DNA of 64,000 nt, taken from JASLBX01 sp036374175. Lineage in GTDB: Bacteria; Actinomycetota; Actinomycetes; Jiangellales; Jiangellaceae. The stretch spans positions 1 to 64,000 of the forward strand of contig DASUUH010000141.1 of assembly GCA_036374175.1 (NCBI GenBank), read 5' to 3'. The notes beneath the pieces are model-generated. The model did not search any database. It saw only the letters and a list, made by a program, of their open reading frames with translations, and was not told the DNA's origin. This document shows, in pieces, positions 35,351 through 43,365 of this stretch; the stretch's first letter is position 1; each line of letters opens with the position of its first letter. A program made the position numbers and the translations under genes.

Positions 35351-35419
35351 CCGCGTTGATCATGGGCAGTTCGTGGTACGCGACGGCGTGGCTCCACGAA
35401 TTGCCCATGATCAACGCGG
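35351..35419. repeat. Long hairpin repeat, family A copy 3
   Basis: The 26-base arms at 35351-35376 and 35394-35419 pair with one mismatch around 17 bases. It lies between the leftward STAS gene and the leftward binding-protein gene, so here it could end only the STAS transcript. Confidence 0.84.
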
Positions 35420-35479
35420 GTGTGAGGGGGAGTCGGGTGTGAGGCGAGCGGGTATGAGGGGACGGTGGCGGGGAGAAGA

Positions 35480-35887
35480 TCAGCGAGTGTGGCCAGCTGC
35501 GTCGGCAGCCCCGGCCGCCGCGAGCGCTCCGGCGAGCTCGATGTGGTGATCGAGGTGCTGATCGAGCTGGGTGAGTTCAAGCAGTCGCTGGACGGTGCCC
35601 GCCGCGCCGGCCAGGTGTAGGCCAGTACCGGCGGCAGCGGCGCGGCGGTGACCGACGATGAAGGCGGTCAGGCCGGTCGAGTCGATGAACGTAACCTCCG
35701 ACAGGTCGACCACGACGTGGCCCTGCTCGACGAGGAGACTGAGTTGATCTTGCAGCCGAGCTGCGTTCGATAGGTCGATCTCGCCGGTGAGCCGCACCAG
35801 GGCGGGGCCCTGCGCGTTCTGCACACGGATCTGCAGCTTGGCCGGTTCGGCGTCCTCGACGGGCGGGACGTGGGGCAGCTCGGGCAT
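35480..35887 (-). CDS. STAS-domain anti-sigma factor antagonist
   Basis: The 135-residue protein has a canonical STAS domain with the phosphorylation motif VTFIDSTGLTAFIVGHRRA (Ser at about residue 70). The C-terminal tail is Ala-rich. GGAG lies about 8 nt before the ATG. It is monocistronic, ends near a family A hairpin, and is a second antagonist in addition to the one at 19.9 kb. Confidence 0.87.
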   Translation of the reverse strand: MPELPHVPPVEDAEPAKLQIRVQNAQGPALVRLTGEIDLSNAARLQDQLSLLVEQGHVVVDLSEVTFIDSTGLTAFIVGHRRAAAAGTGLHLAGAAGTVQRLLELTQLDQHLDHHIELAGALAAAGAADAAGHTR

Positions 35888-36218
35888 ATGTCACTCCAGG
35901 TCGCTCGCATCGCATTTGTAACACGGGCAGACTGGTCTGTCTAGGTACGTTGGTTGGCTGGATTGGCCGCCGAGGCGGGTTTCGATATGTCACGGAGTTT
36001 GCGGTCTTGGCATATTTTTGATGGAAGGTTCGATCATCGCTGCCACCGAGGGCGACCTGGCCCCTGCGCGGCTCGCCAAGCCCATGGACACACCCTCATC
36101 GAACGCCATCGATCCTGATTCGGCATCACCCACGTCGGAAGCCAGCGGCGTGTTTTTGCCGGGGCGCCGCGGGTACCCGCGTGGTGCACAGGAACGTTGC
36201 GATTGAGAGGAGCCTGTA
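35888..36218. other. Intergenic region with one recognised promoter
   Basis: This 331-bp gap between the STAS gene and the divergent SRPBCC gene is less GC-rich near 35.9-36.0 kb. Beyond the SigB-type promoter at 36152-36176 and the GAGGAG ribosome binding site I see no gene; a 62-codon open frame at 36018 has no support. Confidence 0.5.
36152..36176 (+). promoter_or_regulatory. SigB-type promoter of the SRPBCC gene
   Basis: A perfect GTTT-N15-GGGTAC, about 42 nt before the ATG at 36219, which also has GAGGAG upstream. It is one of the best matches in the window. Confidence 0.72.
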
Positions 36219-36776
36219 ATGGCTACGACCGAGAAGTCCATAGATGTGAACGTCCCGGTCCGCACTGCGTACAACCAGTGGACGCAGTTCGAAGAGTTCC
36301 CCCGGTTTATGAGCGACGTCGAGGCGGTCAACCAGCTCGATGACACTCACCTGCACTGGCGAGTGAAGATCGCCGGCGTTGAGCGCGAGTTCGACGCCGA
36401 GATCACCGAGCAGCGTCCCGACGAGCGCATCGCCTGGCGCACCACGAGTGGCGTCGGCCATGCCGGCGTCGTCACGTTCCACAAGCTCGAGGACGCCAAG
36501 ACCAGGGTGATGTTCCAGCTCGAGATGACACCGGAGACCTTCACCGAGAAGGTCGGGGAGAAGGTCGGCATCGTCTCCCAGGCTGCCGAGCGCGACATGA
36601 AGAACTTCAAGGAGTACATCGAGTCGCGCGGCACCGAGACCGGCGCCTGGCGCGGCGAAGTGCCTGAGGGCACCGGGTATGGAACGACCGGTCACGGAAC
36701 CCCTGGGCATGGAACCACTGGGCCAGGGACCACCGGTCCTGGAACGACCCGAGACGACGTCCGCGGGGAGTTCTGA
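36219..36776 (+). CDS. SRPBCC (polyketide cyclase-like) protein with Gly/Thr/His repeat tail
   Basis: Residues 1-145 of 185 form an SRPBCC domain (TTEKSIDVNVPVRTAYNQWT at the start, ERDMKNFKEYIESRG at its last helix). The tail from about residue 155 is built of GTTGHGTPGHGTTGPGTTGP-type repeats and should be disordered. Relatives are frequent in actinobacterial stress regulons. It has a perfect SigB-type promoter and a strong hairpin after the stop, so it is probably monocistronic. Its ligand is unknown. Confidence 0.82.
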   Translation: MATTEKSIDVNVPVRTAYNQWTQFEEFPRFMSDVEAVNQLDDTHLHWRVKIAGVEREFDAEITEQRPDERIAWRTTSGVGHAGVVTFHKLEDAKTRVMFQLEMTPETFTEKVGEKVGIVSQAAERDMKNFKEYIESRGTETGAWRGEVPEGTGYGTTGHGTPGHGTTGPGTTGPGTTRDDVRGEF

Positions 36777-36788
36777 CCCACCTAGACG

Positions 36789-36840
36789 AGCCCACCCGAT
36801 CGCTGATCCTTTCGGACCCACCCCAGCGATCGGGTGGGCT
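36789..36840 (+). terminator. Hairpin terminator after the SRPBCC gene
   Basis: Perfect 17-base arms (AGCCCACCCGATCGCTG and its complement) at 36789-36805 and 36824-36840 around an 18-base loop, followed by TCTAT. It separates the SRPBCC gene from the glycan cluster. Confidence 0.72.
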
Positions 36841-36897
36841 TCTATGTGCCGGGAGCGTTACTTACTTCTCGAGCGATAGAAGCGCTTGTTGTAGAGC

Positions 36898-36922
36898 GTG
36901 TATCGGTCCAGCGCAGGGGTAC
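36898..36922 (+). promoter_or_regulatory. SigB-type promoter of the glycan cluster
   Basis: GTGT, 15 bases, then GGGTAC. The -10 box ends 10 nt before the ATG of the carbamoyltransferase, which lacks a Shine-Dalgarno, so a leaderless nine-gene transcript is predicted. Confidence 0.62.
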
Positions 36923-36932
36923 TCCCGGGCCC

Positions 36933-38585
36933 ATGCGCGTCTTAGGTATCAATGCGATCTTCCACGATCCATCCGCCGCCCTCGTCGTCGATGGCCACGT
37001 AGTCGCAGCGGCGGAAGAGGAGCGCTTCAGCCGCCGCAAACACGGCAAACGCCCTGTCCCGTTCGCCGCCTGGGAATTGCCCGAGCTGGCCATGCGGTGG
37101 TGCCTGGAGAAGGGCGGGCTGTCGCCGGCGGACATCGATGCGGTGGGTTACTCGTTCGACCCGGCGCTCAGCAAGCCGGCCGACGAACTGGGTCTTTCCG
37201 ACGCATGGGATCACCTGCGCATCATGTACGCAGAGCGGGCGCCGCAGTTCCTTGCTACGGCTCTGCCAGGTCTGGATCAGAGCAAAGTCCATTTTGTCCC
37301 GCACCATGTCGCGCACGCCGCCTCCGCAGCGCTGGCGAGCCCCCACCGGGACAGCAGCGTGCTCGTTCTCGACGGTCGCGGTGAACGGGCATCACACCTG
37401 GCCGGCCGCTACACCGGCAGCCGCCTCGAAATGCTGGCGAGCCAGGAGTTGCCGCACTCGCTGGGATTTCTCTACGAGTCGCTCACCGAATACCTCGGCT
37501 TCCTGCGCTCCAGCGACGAATACAAGGTGATGGCCCTGGCGTCTTATGGGCGCCCGCGCCATCGTGACGCGCTGCGCGAGTTCGTCTATGCCACCGGCGA
37601 CGGTGGCTTTGTCGCGGATATTCCGGACTGGAGCAGATGGGCCCCCAAGCGCACTGGCGACGAGTGGGGCGGCGACCACGCCGACTTGGCGGCCTCGGTC
37701 CAGGTACGGCTGGAGGAAGTGCTGGTCGAGCTTGCCCGCTGGCTGTACACCCAGACGGGTGACCGGGTGCTCACCATGGCCGGTGGGACCGCACTCAACT
37801 GCGTGGCCAATTCTCGGATCTGGCGTGAGACGCCGTTCGAGGAGGTCTGGGTCCAACCGGCGGCCGGAGACGCCGGGACCGCCCTCGGCGCCGCGTTGCA
37901 GATCGACGCGGACACGGGGGTGCCGGCCACCCCGATGCCGTCGGCTGCGCTGGGCCGATCGTGGACGGACGACGAACTGGCCGGCTGGCTGCGCCGCGCT
38001 GCGGTCCCGTTCACGACGCCGCATGATTTGGCCGACCAAGTGGCTGAGATCCTCGCCGGCGACGGCGTCGTCGCGTGGTTTGACGGCCGCAGCGAGTTCG
38101 GGCCACGGGCGTTGGGCCAGCGTTCACTGCTGGCCAATCCGGCCGGCCGGGACAATCAAGAGCGGCTCAACGCGGTGAAGGGCCGCGAGCAGTTCCGCCC
38201 GCTTGCACCGATGGTGTTGACTGACCGGGCTGCGGAGATCTTCTCCGGCGGCCCGGTGCCGAGCCCGTACATGCTTTTCGTCCACTCCGTGGACCCGGCT
38301 TGGCAGGACCGCATCCCAGCCGTCGTCCACGTCGACGGCACGGCCCGCATTCAAACCGTCGACGACCGGACGTCGCCTCGCGTGGCTGCGCTACTGCGTT
38401 CGTTCGAAGCCCGGACCGGCCTGCCGGTGCTGCTGAACACGAGCCTCAACACCGCGGGCCGGCCCATCGTGGACGACCCCCGTGATGCGCTGGAGCTTTT
38501 CGGTTCCACGCCGGTCGACGCTCTTGTCCTCGGGCCGCACCTTGTTCGCCGGCAGGCCATGTGCGCAACGGAGGTGAGCCGATGA
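36933..38585 (+). CDS. Carbamoyltransferase (NodU/CmcH family)
   Basis: The 550-residue enzyme has the N-terminal Kae1-like domain (RVLGINAIFHDPSAALVVDG; metal-binding HHVAHAASAAL at about residues 130-140; LDGRGERASH) and the C-terminal YrdC-like lobe (FDGRSEFGPRALGQRSLLA; LPVLLNTSLNTAGRPIVDDP). It transfers a carbamoyl group from carbamoyl phosphate to a sugar or antibiotic hydroxyl. The ATG at 36933 fits the family N terminus and the leaderless promoter. As first gene of a glycan cluster it probably carbamoylates a heptose- or hexose-containing glycan. Confidence 0.9.
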   Translation: MRVLGINAIFHDPSAALVVDGHVVAAAEEERFSRRKHGKRPVPFAAWELPELAMRWCLEKGGLSPADIDAVGYSFDPALSKPADELGLSDAWDHLRIMYAERAPQFLATALPGLDQSKVHFVPHHVAHAASAALASPHRDSSVLVLDGRGERASHLAGRYTGSRLEMLASQELPHSLGFLYESLTEYLGFLRSSDEYKVMALASYGRPRHRDALREFVYATGDGGFVADIPDWSRWAPKRTGDEWGGDHADLAASVQVRLEEVLVELARWLYTQTGDRVLTMAGGTALNCVANSRIWRETPFEEVWVQPAAGDAGTALGAALQIDADTGVPATPMPSAALGRSWTDDELAGWLRRAAVPFTTPHDLADQVAEILAGDGVVAWFDGRSEFGPRALGQRSLLANPAGRDNQERLNAVKGREQFRPLAPMVLTDRAAEIFSGGPVPSPYMLFVHSVDPAWQDRIPAVVHVDGTARIQTVDDRTSPRVAALLRSFEARTGLPVLLNTSLNTAGRPIVDDPRDALELFGSTPVDALVLGPHLVRRQAMCATEVSR

Positions 38586-39571
38586 ATGCACCGAACTACG
38601 CAGTCGTCATTCCCACCATCGGCCGACCGACCTTGTATCGGCTGCTGGCCTCCCTCGCGGCGCAGGACCCGTCGAGCGGCCCCGAGCAGATTGTCGTCGT
38701 CGACGACCGGCCGGGTATGCCGCCGGAACTCGAGGTCCGGCTGGGCCATCTCGATCCCGAGCTGGTTCGCTCCGGCGGAAACGGGCCCGCCGCAGCGCGC
38801 AACGCAGGCTGGCGGAAGACAAGTGCGGAATGGGTCGTCTTCCTGGACGACGACGTCGAACTACCTGCCGACTGGGCCGTGCAGCTGCAATCGGACCTAT
38901 CCGGCCAGCCCGCCGATGTCGCGGGTGTCCAGGCTCGGATCCGGGTGCCCCTGCCTACGCACCGGCGGCCCACCGACGCCGAACGCAACATTGCCGCGCT
39001 TGCGGACGCCGTCTGGATCACGGCGGACATGGCCTATCGGCGGGAAGCGCTCGAGCGCATCGGTGGTTTTGACGAACGGTTCCGGCGGGCCTACCGCGAG
39101 GACTCCGACCTGGCCGTGCGGTTGCTGAGTTGTGGCTGGCGCCTGGTCCACGGGCGGCGGGAGACCATCCACCCGGTGCGGCCGGCGGCTGACTGGGCCA
39201 GCGTCAGTGCACAGGCGGGCAACGCCGACGACGCGCTGATGCGCCGGCGCCATGGGCCGGGCTGGCGGGACGCCGCTGCTGCCCCGCGGGGACGGCTGGC
39301 CTGGCACGCGGCCACGACAGCGTGCGGTATCACGGCGGTGGCGGCGCAAGCGGCCGGCGCCCGCCGGTTAGCCATGGTGGCAGCAGCCGGCTGGCTGGCG
39401 CTGACCACACAGTTCACCTGGTTGCGTATCAAGCCCGGCCCGGCCACCCCCGGCGAGATCGGGCGGATGGTGTTCACGAGCATCGCGATCCCGCCAACGG
39501 CTGTCGCCCACCGGCTGCTCGGTACCTGGCGGCACCGCAACGTCGAACCCCACGCCCCGGAGTGGACATGA
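38582..39571 (+). CDS. Family 2 glycosyltransferase
   Basis: The 329-residue GT-A enzyme begins AVVIPTIGRPTLYRLLASLA and has VVVDDRPG, the DDD motif VVFLDDDVELPADWAVQLQ (about residues 87-105) and FDERFRRAYREDSDLAVRLL. A hydrophobic stretch near residues 240-275 may associate with the membrane. The ATGA overlap with the carbamoyltransferase stop sets the start; GGAGGTGAG precedes it. Confidence 0.88.
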   Translation: MNAPNYAVVIPTIGRPTLYRLLASLAAQDPSSGPEQIVVVDDRPGMPPELEVRLGHLDPELVRSGGNGPAAARNAGWRKTSAEWVVFLDDDVELPADWAVQLQSDLSGQPADVAGVQARIRVPLPTHRRPTDAERNIAALADAVWITADMAYRREALERIGGFDERFRRAYREDSDLAVRLLSCGWRLVHGRRETIHPVRPAADWASVSAQAGNADDALMRRRHGPGWRDAAAAPRGRLAWHAATTACGITAVAAQAAGARRLAMVAAAGWLALTTQFTWLRIKPGPATPGEIGRMVFTSIAIPPTAVAHRLLGTWRHRNVEPHAPEWT

Positions 39572-40602
39572 CGCGCGTGCTGGCGGTTCGACTCGATAGC
39601 GCGGGCGACGTGCTGCTGACGGGCCCGGCGATCCGGGCGCTCGCGCACCGCCATGGCCGAGTCGAACTGCTCGCTTCGCCAGCGGGCCGAACCGCGGGCG
39701 AGCTGCTGCCTGGCGTCGATGACCTGATCGTCTTCGACCCGCCGTGGTCCGGATACGAGCCGCCGACCGTTGATCCGGCGGCCATCGGATCGATCGTGCG
39801 CCGGCTGAGCCACCGGCGGTACGACCGAGCGGTTATCTTCACGTCGTTCCACCAGAGTCCGCTTCCGATGGCCCTGCTGGCTCGGCTGGCCGGGATCGGC
39901 TGGATCGGCGCGACGTCGGAGGACTACCCGGGTTCGCTGCTGGACCACCGCCACCGGCGAGACGGCGGCCATGAGGTCGAGGCGGCGCTGGATCTGGCCC
40001 GTGCCGCCGGCGGCGAACTGGAGCCAGGAGACAACGGCGGGCTGCGCATCCGGCACCCACTGCCGGAGGTCGACGAGATCGTCCCCGACCGGCCGTATGT
40101 TGTACTTCACCCGAACGCGTCGGTGCCTGCCCGCGGCTTGCTGCCCGCCCACGCCCGGGAGATCGCTGGTCAACTGCTCGCCGCCGGCTGGGCTGTCGTC
40201 GTCACCGGCACCGGAGCAGAAGCCGACCAGGTGTCGCAGGCAACGCCGGCCGGCGCGGTCAACTTGGCCGGCCGAACCAGCCTCGCCGAGCTAGCCGCCG
40301 TCATCGACCGGGCAGCCTGCGTTGTATCGGGCAACACCGGGCCGGCCCACCTTGCCGCCGCCGTCGGGACGCCGGTCGTGTCCCTGTTCGCACCCGTGGT
40401 GCCGGCGGAACGGTGGGCGCCGTACCAGGTGGCCTGCGTCATCTTGGGCGACCAGTTCGCGCCGTGCCGCGACACGCGTGCGAGGGAATGCCCGGTGCCA
40501 GGCCACCCCTGCATCAGCGAGGTGCCACCGGACGCTGTCGTCAGTGCCGTCGAGCGGCTCACGACCTGGGCCCACCACCAGGCGATGGCAGGTGCGTCGT
40601 GA
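39568..40602 (+). CDS. Family 9 (heptosyltransferase-like) glycosyltransferase
   Basis: The 344-residue GT9 protein starts TRVLAVRLDSAGDVLLTGPA, the phosphate-handling N-terminal motif of heptosyltransferases. The donor-binding segment VSGNTGPAHLAAAVGTPVVS with LFAPVVPAERWAPY follows at about residues 252-285. GT9 enzymes use ADP-heptoses, consistent with GmhA and HldE encoded in the same operon. It is the first of two GT9 genes in the cluster. The ATGA overlap defines the start. Confidence 0.9.
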   Translation: MTRVLAVRLDSAGDVLLTGPAIRALAHRHGRVELLASPAGRTAGELLPGVDDLIVFDPPWSGYEPPTVDPAAIGSIVRRLSHRRYDRAVIFTSFHQSPLPMALLARLAGIGWIGATSEDYPGSLLDHRHRRDGGHEVEAALDLARAAGGELEPGDNGGLRIRHPLPEVDEIVPDRPYVVLHPNASVPARGLLPAHAREIAGQLLAAGWAVVVTGTGAEADQVSQATPAGAVNLAGRTSLAELAAVIDRAACVVSGNTGPAHLAAAVGTPVVSLFAPVVPAERWAPYQVACVILGDQFAPCRDTRARECPVPGHPCISEVPPDAVVSAVERLTTWAHHQAMAGAS

Positions 40603-41555
40603 GAGTACTGATCTGGCATGTGCACGGCTCGTGGACCACGGCGCTCGTCCAGGGCAACCACGAATTTCTCCTTCCGCTGGTGCCCGATCGTGGGCCCAAT
40701 GGCCGCGGCCGGGCGCAGACCTGGGACTGGCCGCCGAACGCGGTGGACGTACCGGCGGCTGAGCTCCGCAGCGCCGAATTCGACGTCGCCATCCTGCAGC
40801 GGCCGCACGAGCTCGAACTCATGGCGGAGTGGACGGGCCGGCGACCCGGCACGGATGTGCCGGCGGTGTACGTCGAGCACAACACACCGCCGGGACCGGC
40901 AGCATCAACTCTGCATCCGCTAGCCGAGCAGACCAGGATCCCGATCGTCCACGTCACTCACTTCAACCGGCTGATGTGGGACAACGGCAGCGCACCGGCC
41001 GAGGTCATCGAGCACGGCGTGATCGACCCCGGCTACCGATATACCGGAGAACGTCTCGTCGTGGCCGCTGTGGTGAACGAGCCGGTCCGCAGGTGGCGGG
41101 TCGCCGGGACCGACACGCTCGTCGAGCTCTCGAAAGAAGTGCCGATCGAGGTATTCGGCATGGGCATGGCTTCGCTCACCGAGCGGGCGCCGCAGCTGGC
41201 CGGGGTCCATGAGAACCTCCGGCAGGACGCGCTGCACGAGGCGCTTGGGCGTTGTCGCGCCTACTTCCACCCCTACCGCTGGACAAGCCTCGGCCTGGCG
41301 CTCATTGAAGCCATGATGATCGGCCTGCCCGTGCTGGCCTGGCCGGCGACCGCCGCGCCCGACGCCGTTCCGGCGACCGCTGGTGTGCTGTCCACCGATC
41401 CGGCCGACCTCGCTGCTGCCGCGCGGAAGTGGCTTCACGATCCCGAAGAGGCCACCCAAGTCGGCCTCGCTGCCCGCAAGCACGCCCTCGCGCGCTTCGG
41501 TGTCAATCGGTTCCTGGACGACTGGGACCGCATAGTGAAGGAGGTGGTCCGATGA
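40599..41555 (+). CDS. GT4-type glycosyltransferase
   Basis: The 318-residue GT-B protein starts at GTG (VLIWHVHGSWTTALVQGNHE) and has VYVEHNTPPGPAASTLHPLA and HPYRWTSLGLALIEAMMIGL, the EX7E-like donor-site motif, at about residues 225-244. GTGA overlap couples it to the preceding gene. Acceptor and donor are unknown. Confidence 0.84.
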   Translation: MRVLIWHVHGSWTTALVQGNHEFLLPLVPDRGPNGRGRAQTWDWPPNAVDVPAAELRSAEFDVAILQRPHELELMAEWTGRRPGTDVPAVYVEHNTPPGPAASTLHPLAEQTRIPIVHVTHFNRLMWDNGSAPAEVIEHGVIDPGYRYTGERLVVAAVVNEPVRRWRVAGTDTLVELSKEVPIEVFGMGMASLTERAPQLAGVHENLRQDALHEALGRCRAYFHPYRWTSLGLALIEAMMIGLPVLAWPATAAPDAVPATAGVLSTDPADLAAAARKWLHDPEEATQVGLAARKHALARFGVNRFLDDWDRIVKEVVR

Positions 41556-42763
41556 GGATCGCGATGATCTCAGAGCACGCCAGCCCGATGGCCGTGCTCG
41601 GCGGCGCCGACGCCGGTGGACAGAACGTGTACGTCGGTGCGCTCGCCAGTGCTCTCGCAGCGCGCGGCCACCGTGTGGACGTCTACACCCGGCGCGATGC
41701 GGCTGATCTGCCAGCTACCGCCGAACTCTGCCCTGGTGTCACTGTGCTGCACGTACCCGCCGGGCCGGCCGAGCACATTCCGAAGGATGAGCTACCGCCG
41801 TACATGCCGGCGTTCGGTAAGTGGCTGCTTCGGGCCTGGTCCGGCGACCGTCGCCCGGACGTCGCCCACGCGCACTTCTGGATGTCGGGCATGGCGACCG
41901 TGCCGGCTGCCAAGGACCTGGCAATTCCGGTAGTGCAGACCTTCCACGCGCTTGGATCGGTGAAACGCCGCTACCAAGGGGCAGCCGACACCAGCCCGCC
42001 GCAGCGGATCAGGATCGAATCTGCCCTCGGGCGCTGGGCCGACCTGGTTGTCGCGACCTGCAGCGACGAGGTGACCGAACTGACCCGGCTGGGCGCGTCA
42101 GAGGATCGGATCCGGATCGTGCCGTGCGGTGTCGACACCGGCCGCTTTTCGCCCGACGGGCAGGTGTGGCCCACGAACGGGCGCCCGCGCCTTCTCTCGC
42201 TGGGCCGGCTGGTGGAGCGTAAGGGCGTCGATACCGTCATCCGGGCCTTGCCGGACGTCCCCGAAGCGGAGTTGCTGATCGCGGGAGGTCCGCCCGCCGA
42301 TGATCTGGCGGACGATCCGGAGGCGTGCCGCCTTAACGCGCTCGCTGCCGAACTTGGCGTGGCCGACCGGGTCGGCCTGCTGGGCAGCGTCAACCACGAC
42401 GATGTCCCGGCACTGATTCGATCGGCGGACGCGGTCGTCACCACCCCGTGGTACGAGCCGTTCGGCATCGTTCCGCTCGAAGCGATGAGCTGTGCTCGCC
42501 CGGTGATCGGCAGTGCGGTCGGCGGGCTGCTTGACTCGGTGGCCGACGGCGAGACCGGCGTGCTGGTCCCGCCCAAGGACCCCGCCGCGGTGGCCGACGC
42601 AGCGCGCCAGCTGCTTGCGGACCAGACGCTGCGCCGCCGCCTCGGTCGAGCGGGCAGGCAACGGGCCGAGAGCCGATTCGAGTGGGCGCGGGTCGCCGAG
42701 CAGGTCGAGCAGGTTTACGCCGAACTCGCTCCTGACCGGGTGCATCGATTGGAGGCCGTGTGA
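41552..42763 (+). CDS. GT4 glycosyltransferase (sucrose-phosphate-synthase/MshA-like group)
   Basis: The 403-residue enzyme has the N-terminal SEHASPMAVLGGADAGGQNV loop, VAHAHFWMSGMA, SLGRLVERKGVDTVIRALPD and the C-terminal TTPWYEPFGIVPLEAMSCAR motif of GT4 retaining enzymes. It could use UDP-, ADP- or GDP-sugars. Its start overlaps the previous stop as ATGA, preceded by AAGGAGG. Confidence 0.88.
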   Translation: MRIAMISEHASPMAVLGGADAGGQNVYVGALASALAARGHRVDVYTRRDAADLPATAELCPGVTVLHVPAGPAEHIPKDELPPYMPAFGKWLLRAWSGDRRPDVAHAHFWMSGMATVPAAKDLAIPVVQTFHALGSVKRRYQGAADTSPPQRIRIESALGRWADLVVATCSDEVTELTRLGASEDRIRIVPCGVDTGRFSPDGQVWPTNGRPRLLSLGRLVERKGVDTVIRALPDVPEAELLIAGGPPADDLADDPEACRLNALAAELGVADRVGLLGSVNHDDVPALIRSADAVVTTPWYEPFGIVPLEAMSCARPVIGSAVGGLLDSVADGETGVLVPPKDPAAVADAARQLLADQTLRRRLGRAGRQRAESRFEWARVAEQVEQVYAELAPDRVHRLEAV

Positions 42764-43365
42764 TGAACCACCAACCATGGTTACCGGCCCACGTTGACGA
42801 GTTGTGCCGGGCCCTGGCCGTGTTCCGGCAGAGTACGGAGCTGATTGAAGCGCTGGGCCGCCGGCTCGCGTGGGTGCTCGACAGCGGCGGCCGGCTGCTC
42901 GCGGTAGGTAACGGCGGCAGCGCCGCGGAGGCCCAGCACCTGACCGCCGAACTGGTGGGCCGGTTCGACGGCGAGCACCGGCCGATGTCGGCGCTGTGCC
43001 TGTCCGCCGAAACTTCGAGCCTGACCGCGATCCTGAACGACTACGGGCCGGACGAGGTGTTCGCCCGGCAGGTTGACGCCCACGGTCGGCCCGGCGACGT
43101 CCTTATCGCCTTGTCGACGAGCGGACGCAGCCGCAACGTGCTCCGCGCGGCCGAACGCGCCCGGGGTGCCGGGCTGGACGTCTGGGCGTTCACCGGGGCG
43201 GTGCCCAATCCACTCGCGGCCGTGGCCGATTTCGCCGTGCCGGTCATGGCCCGCAGCACCGCTGTGATCCAGGAGGTTCACCTGGTGGCCGTGCATGCGC
43301 TCTGCGCCGCGGTGGACGCGCACCTTCCGGCCGGCGTCCGGCACCTCGAGGAGGCATCGGCGTGA
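42763..43365 (+). CDS. gmhA: Sedoheptulose-7-phosphate isomerase
   Basis: The 200-residue SIS-domain protein matches GmhA. It has LLAVGNGGSAAEAQHLTAEL (about residues 46-65), ALSTSGRSRNVLRAAERARG (about 121-140) and a C-terminal IQEVHLVAVHALCAAVD helix. It isomerises sedoheptulose-7-phosphate to D-glycero-D-manno-heptose-7-phosphate, the first step to nucleotide heptoses. The ATG at 42763 is favoured over the overlapping GTG because GGAGG then has a 7-nt spacing. Confidence 0.9.
   Translation: MNHQPWLPAHVDELCRALAVFRQSTELIEALGRRLAWVLDSGGRLLAVGNGGSAAEAQHLTAELVGRFDGEHRPMSALCLSAETSSLTAILNDYGPDEVFARQVDAHGRPGDVLIALSTSGRSRNVLRAAERARGAGLDVWAFTGAVPNPLAAVADFAVPVMARSTAVIQEVHLVAVHALCAAVDAHLPAGVRHLEEASA

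Noticed and set aside
36018..36206. A 62-codon frame upstream of the SRPBCC gene.
   Set aside because: No ribosome binding site and the SigB-type promoter lies within it.
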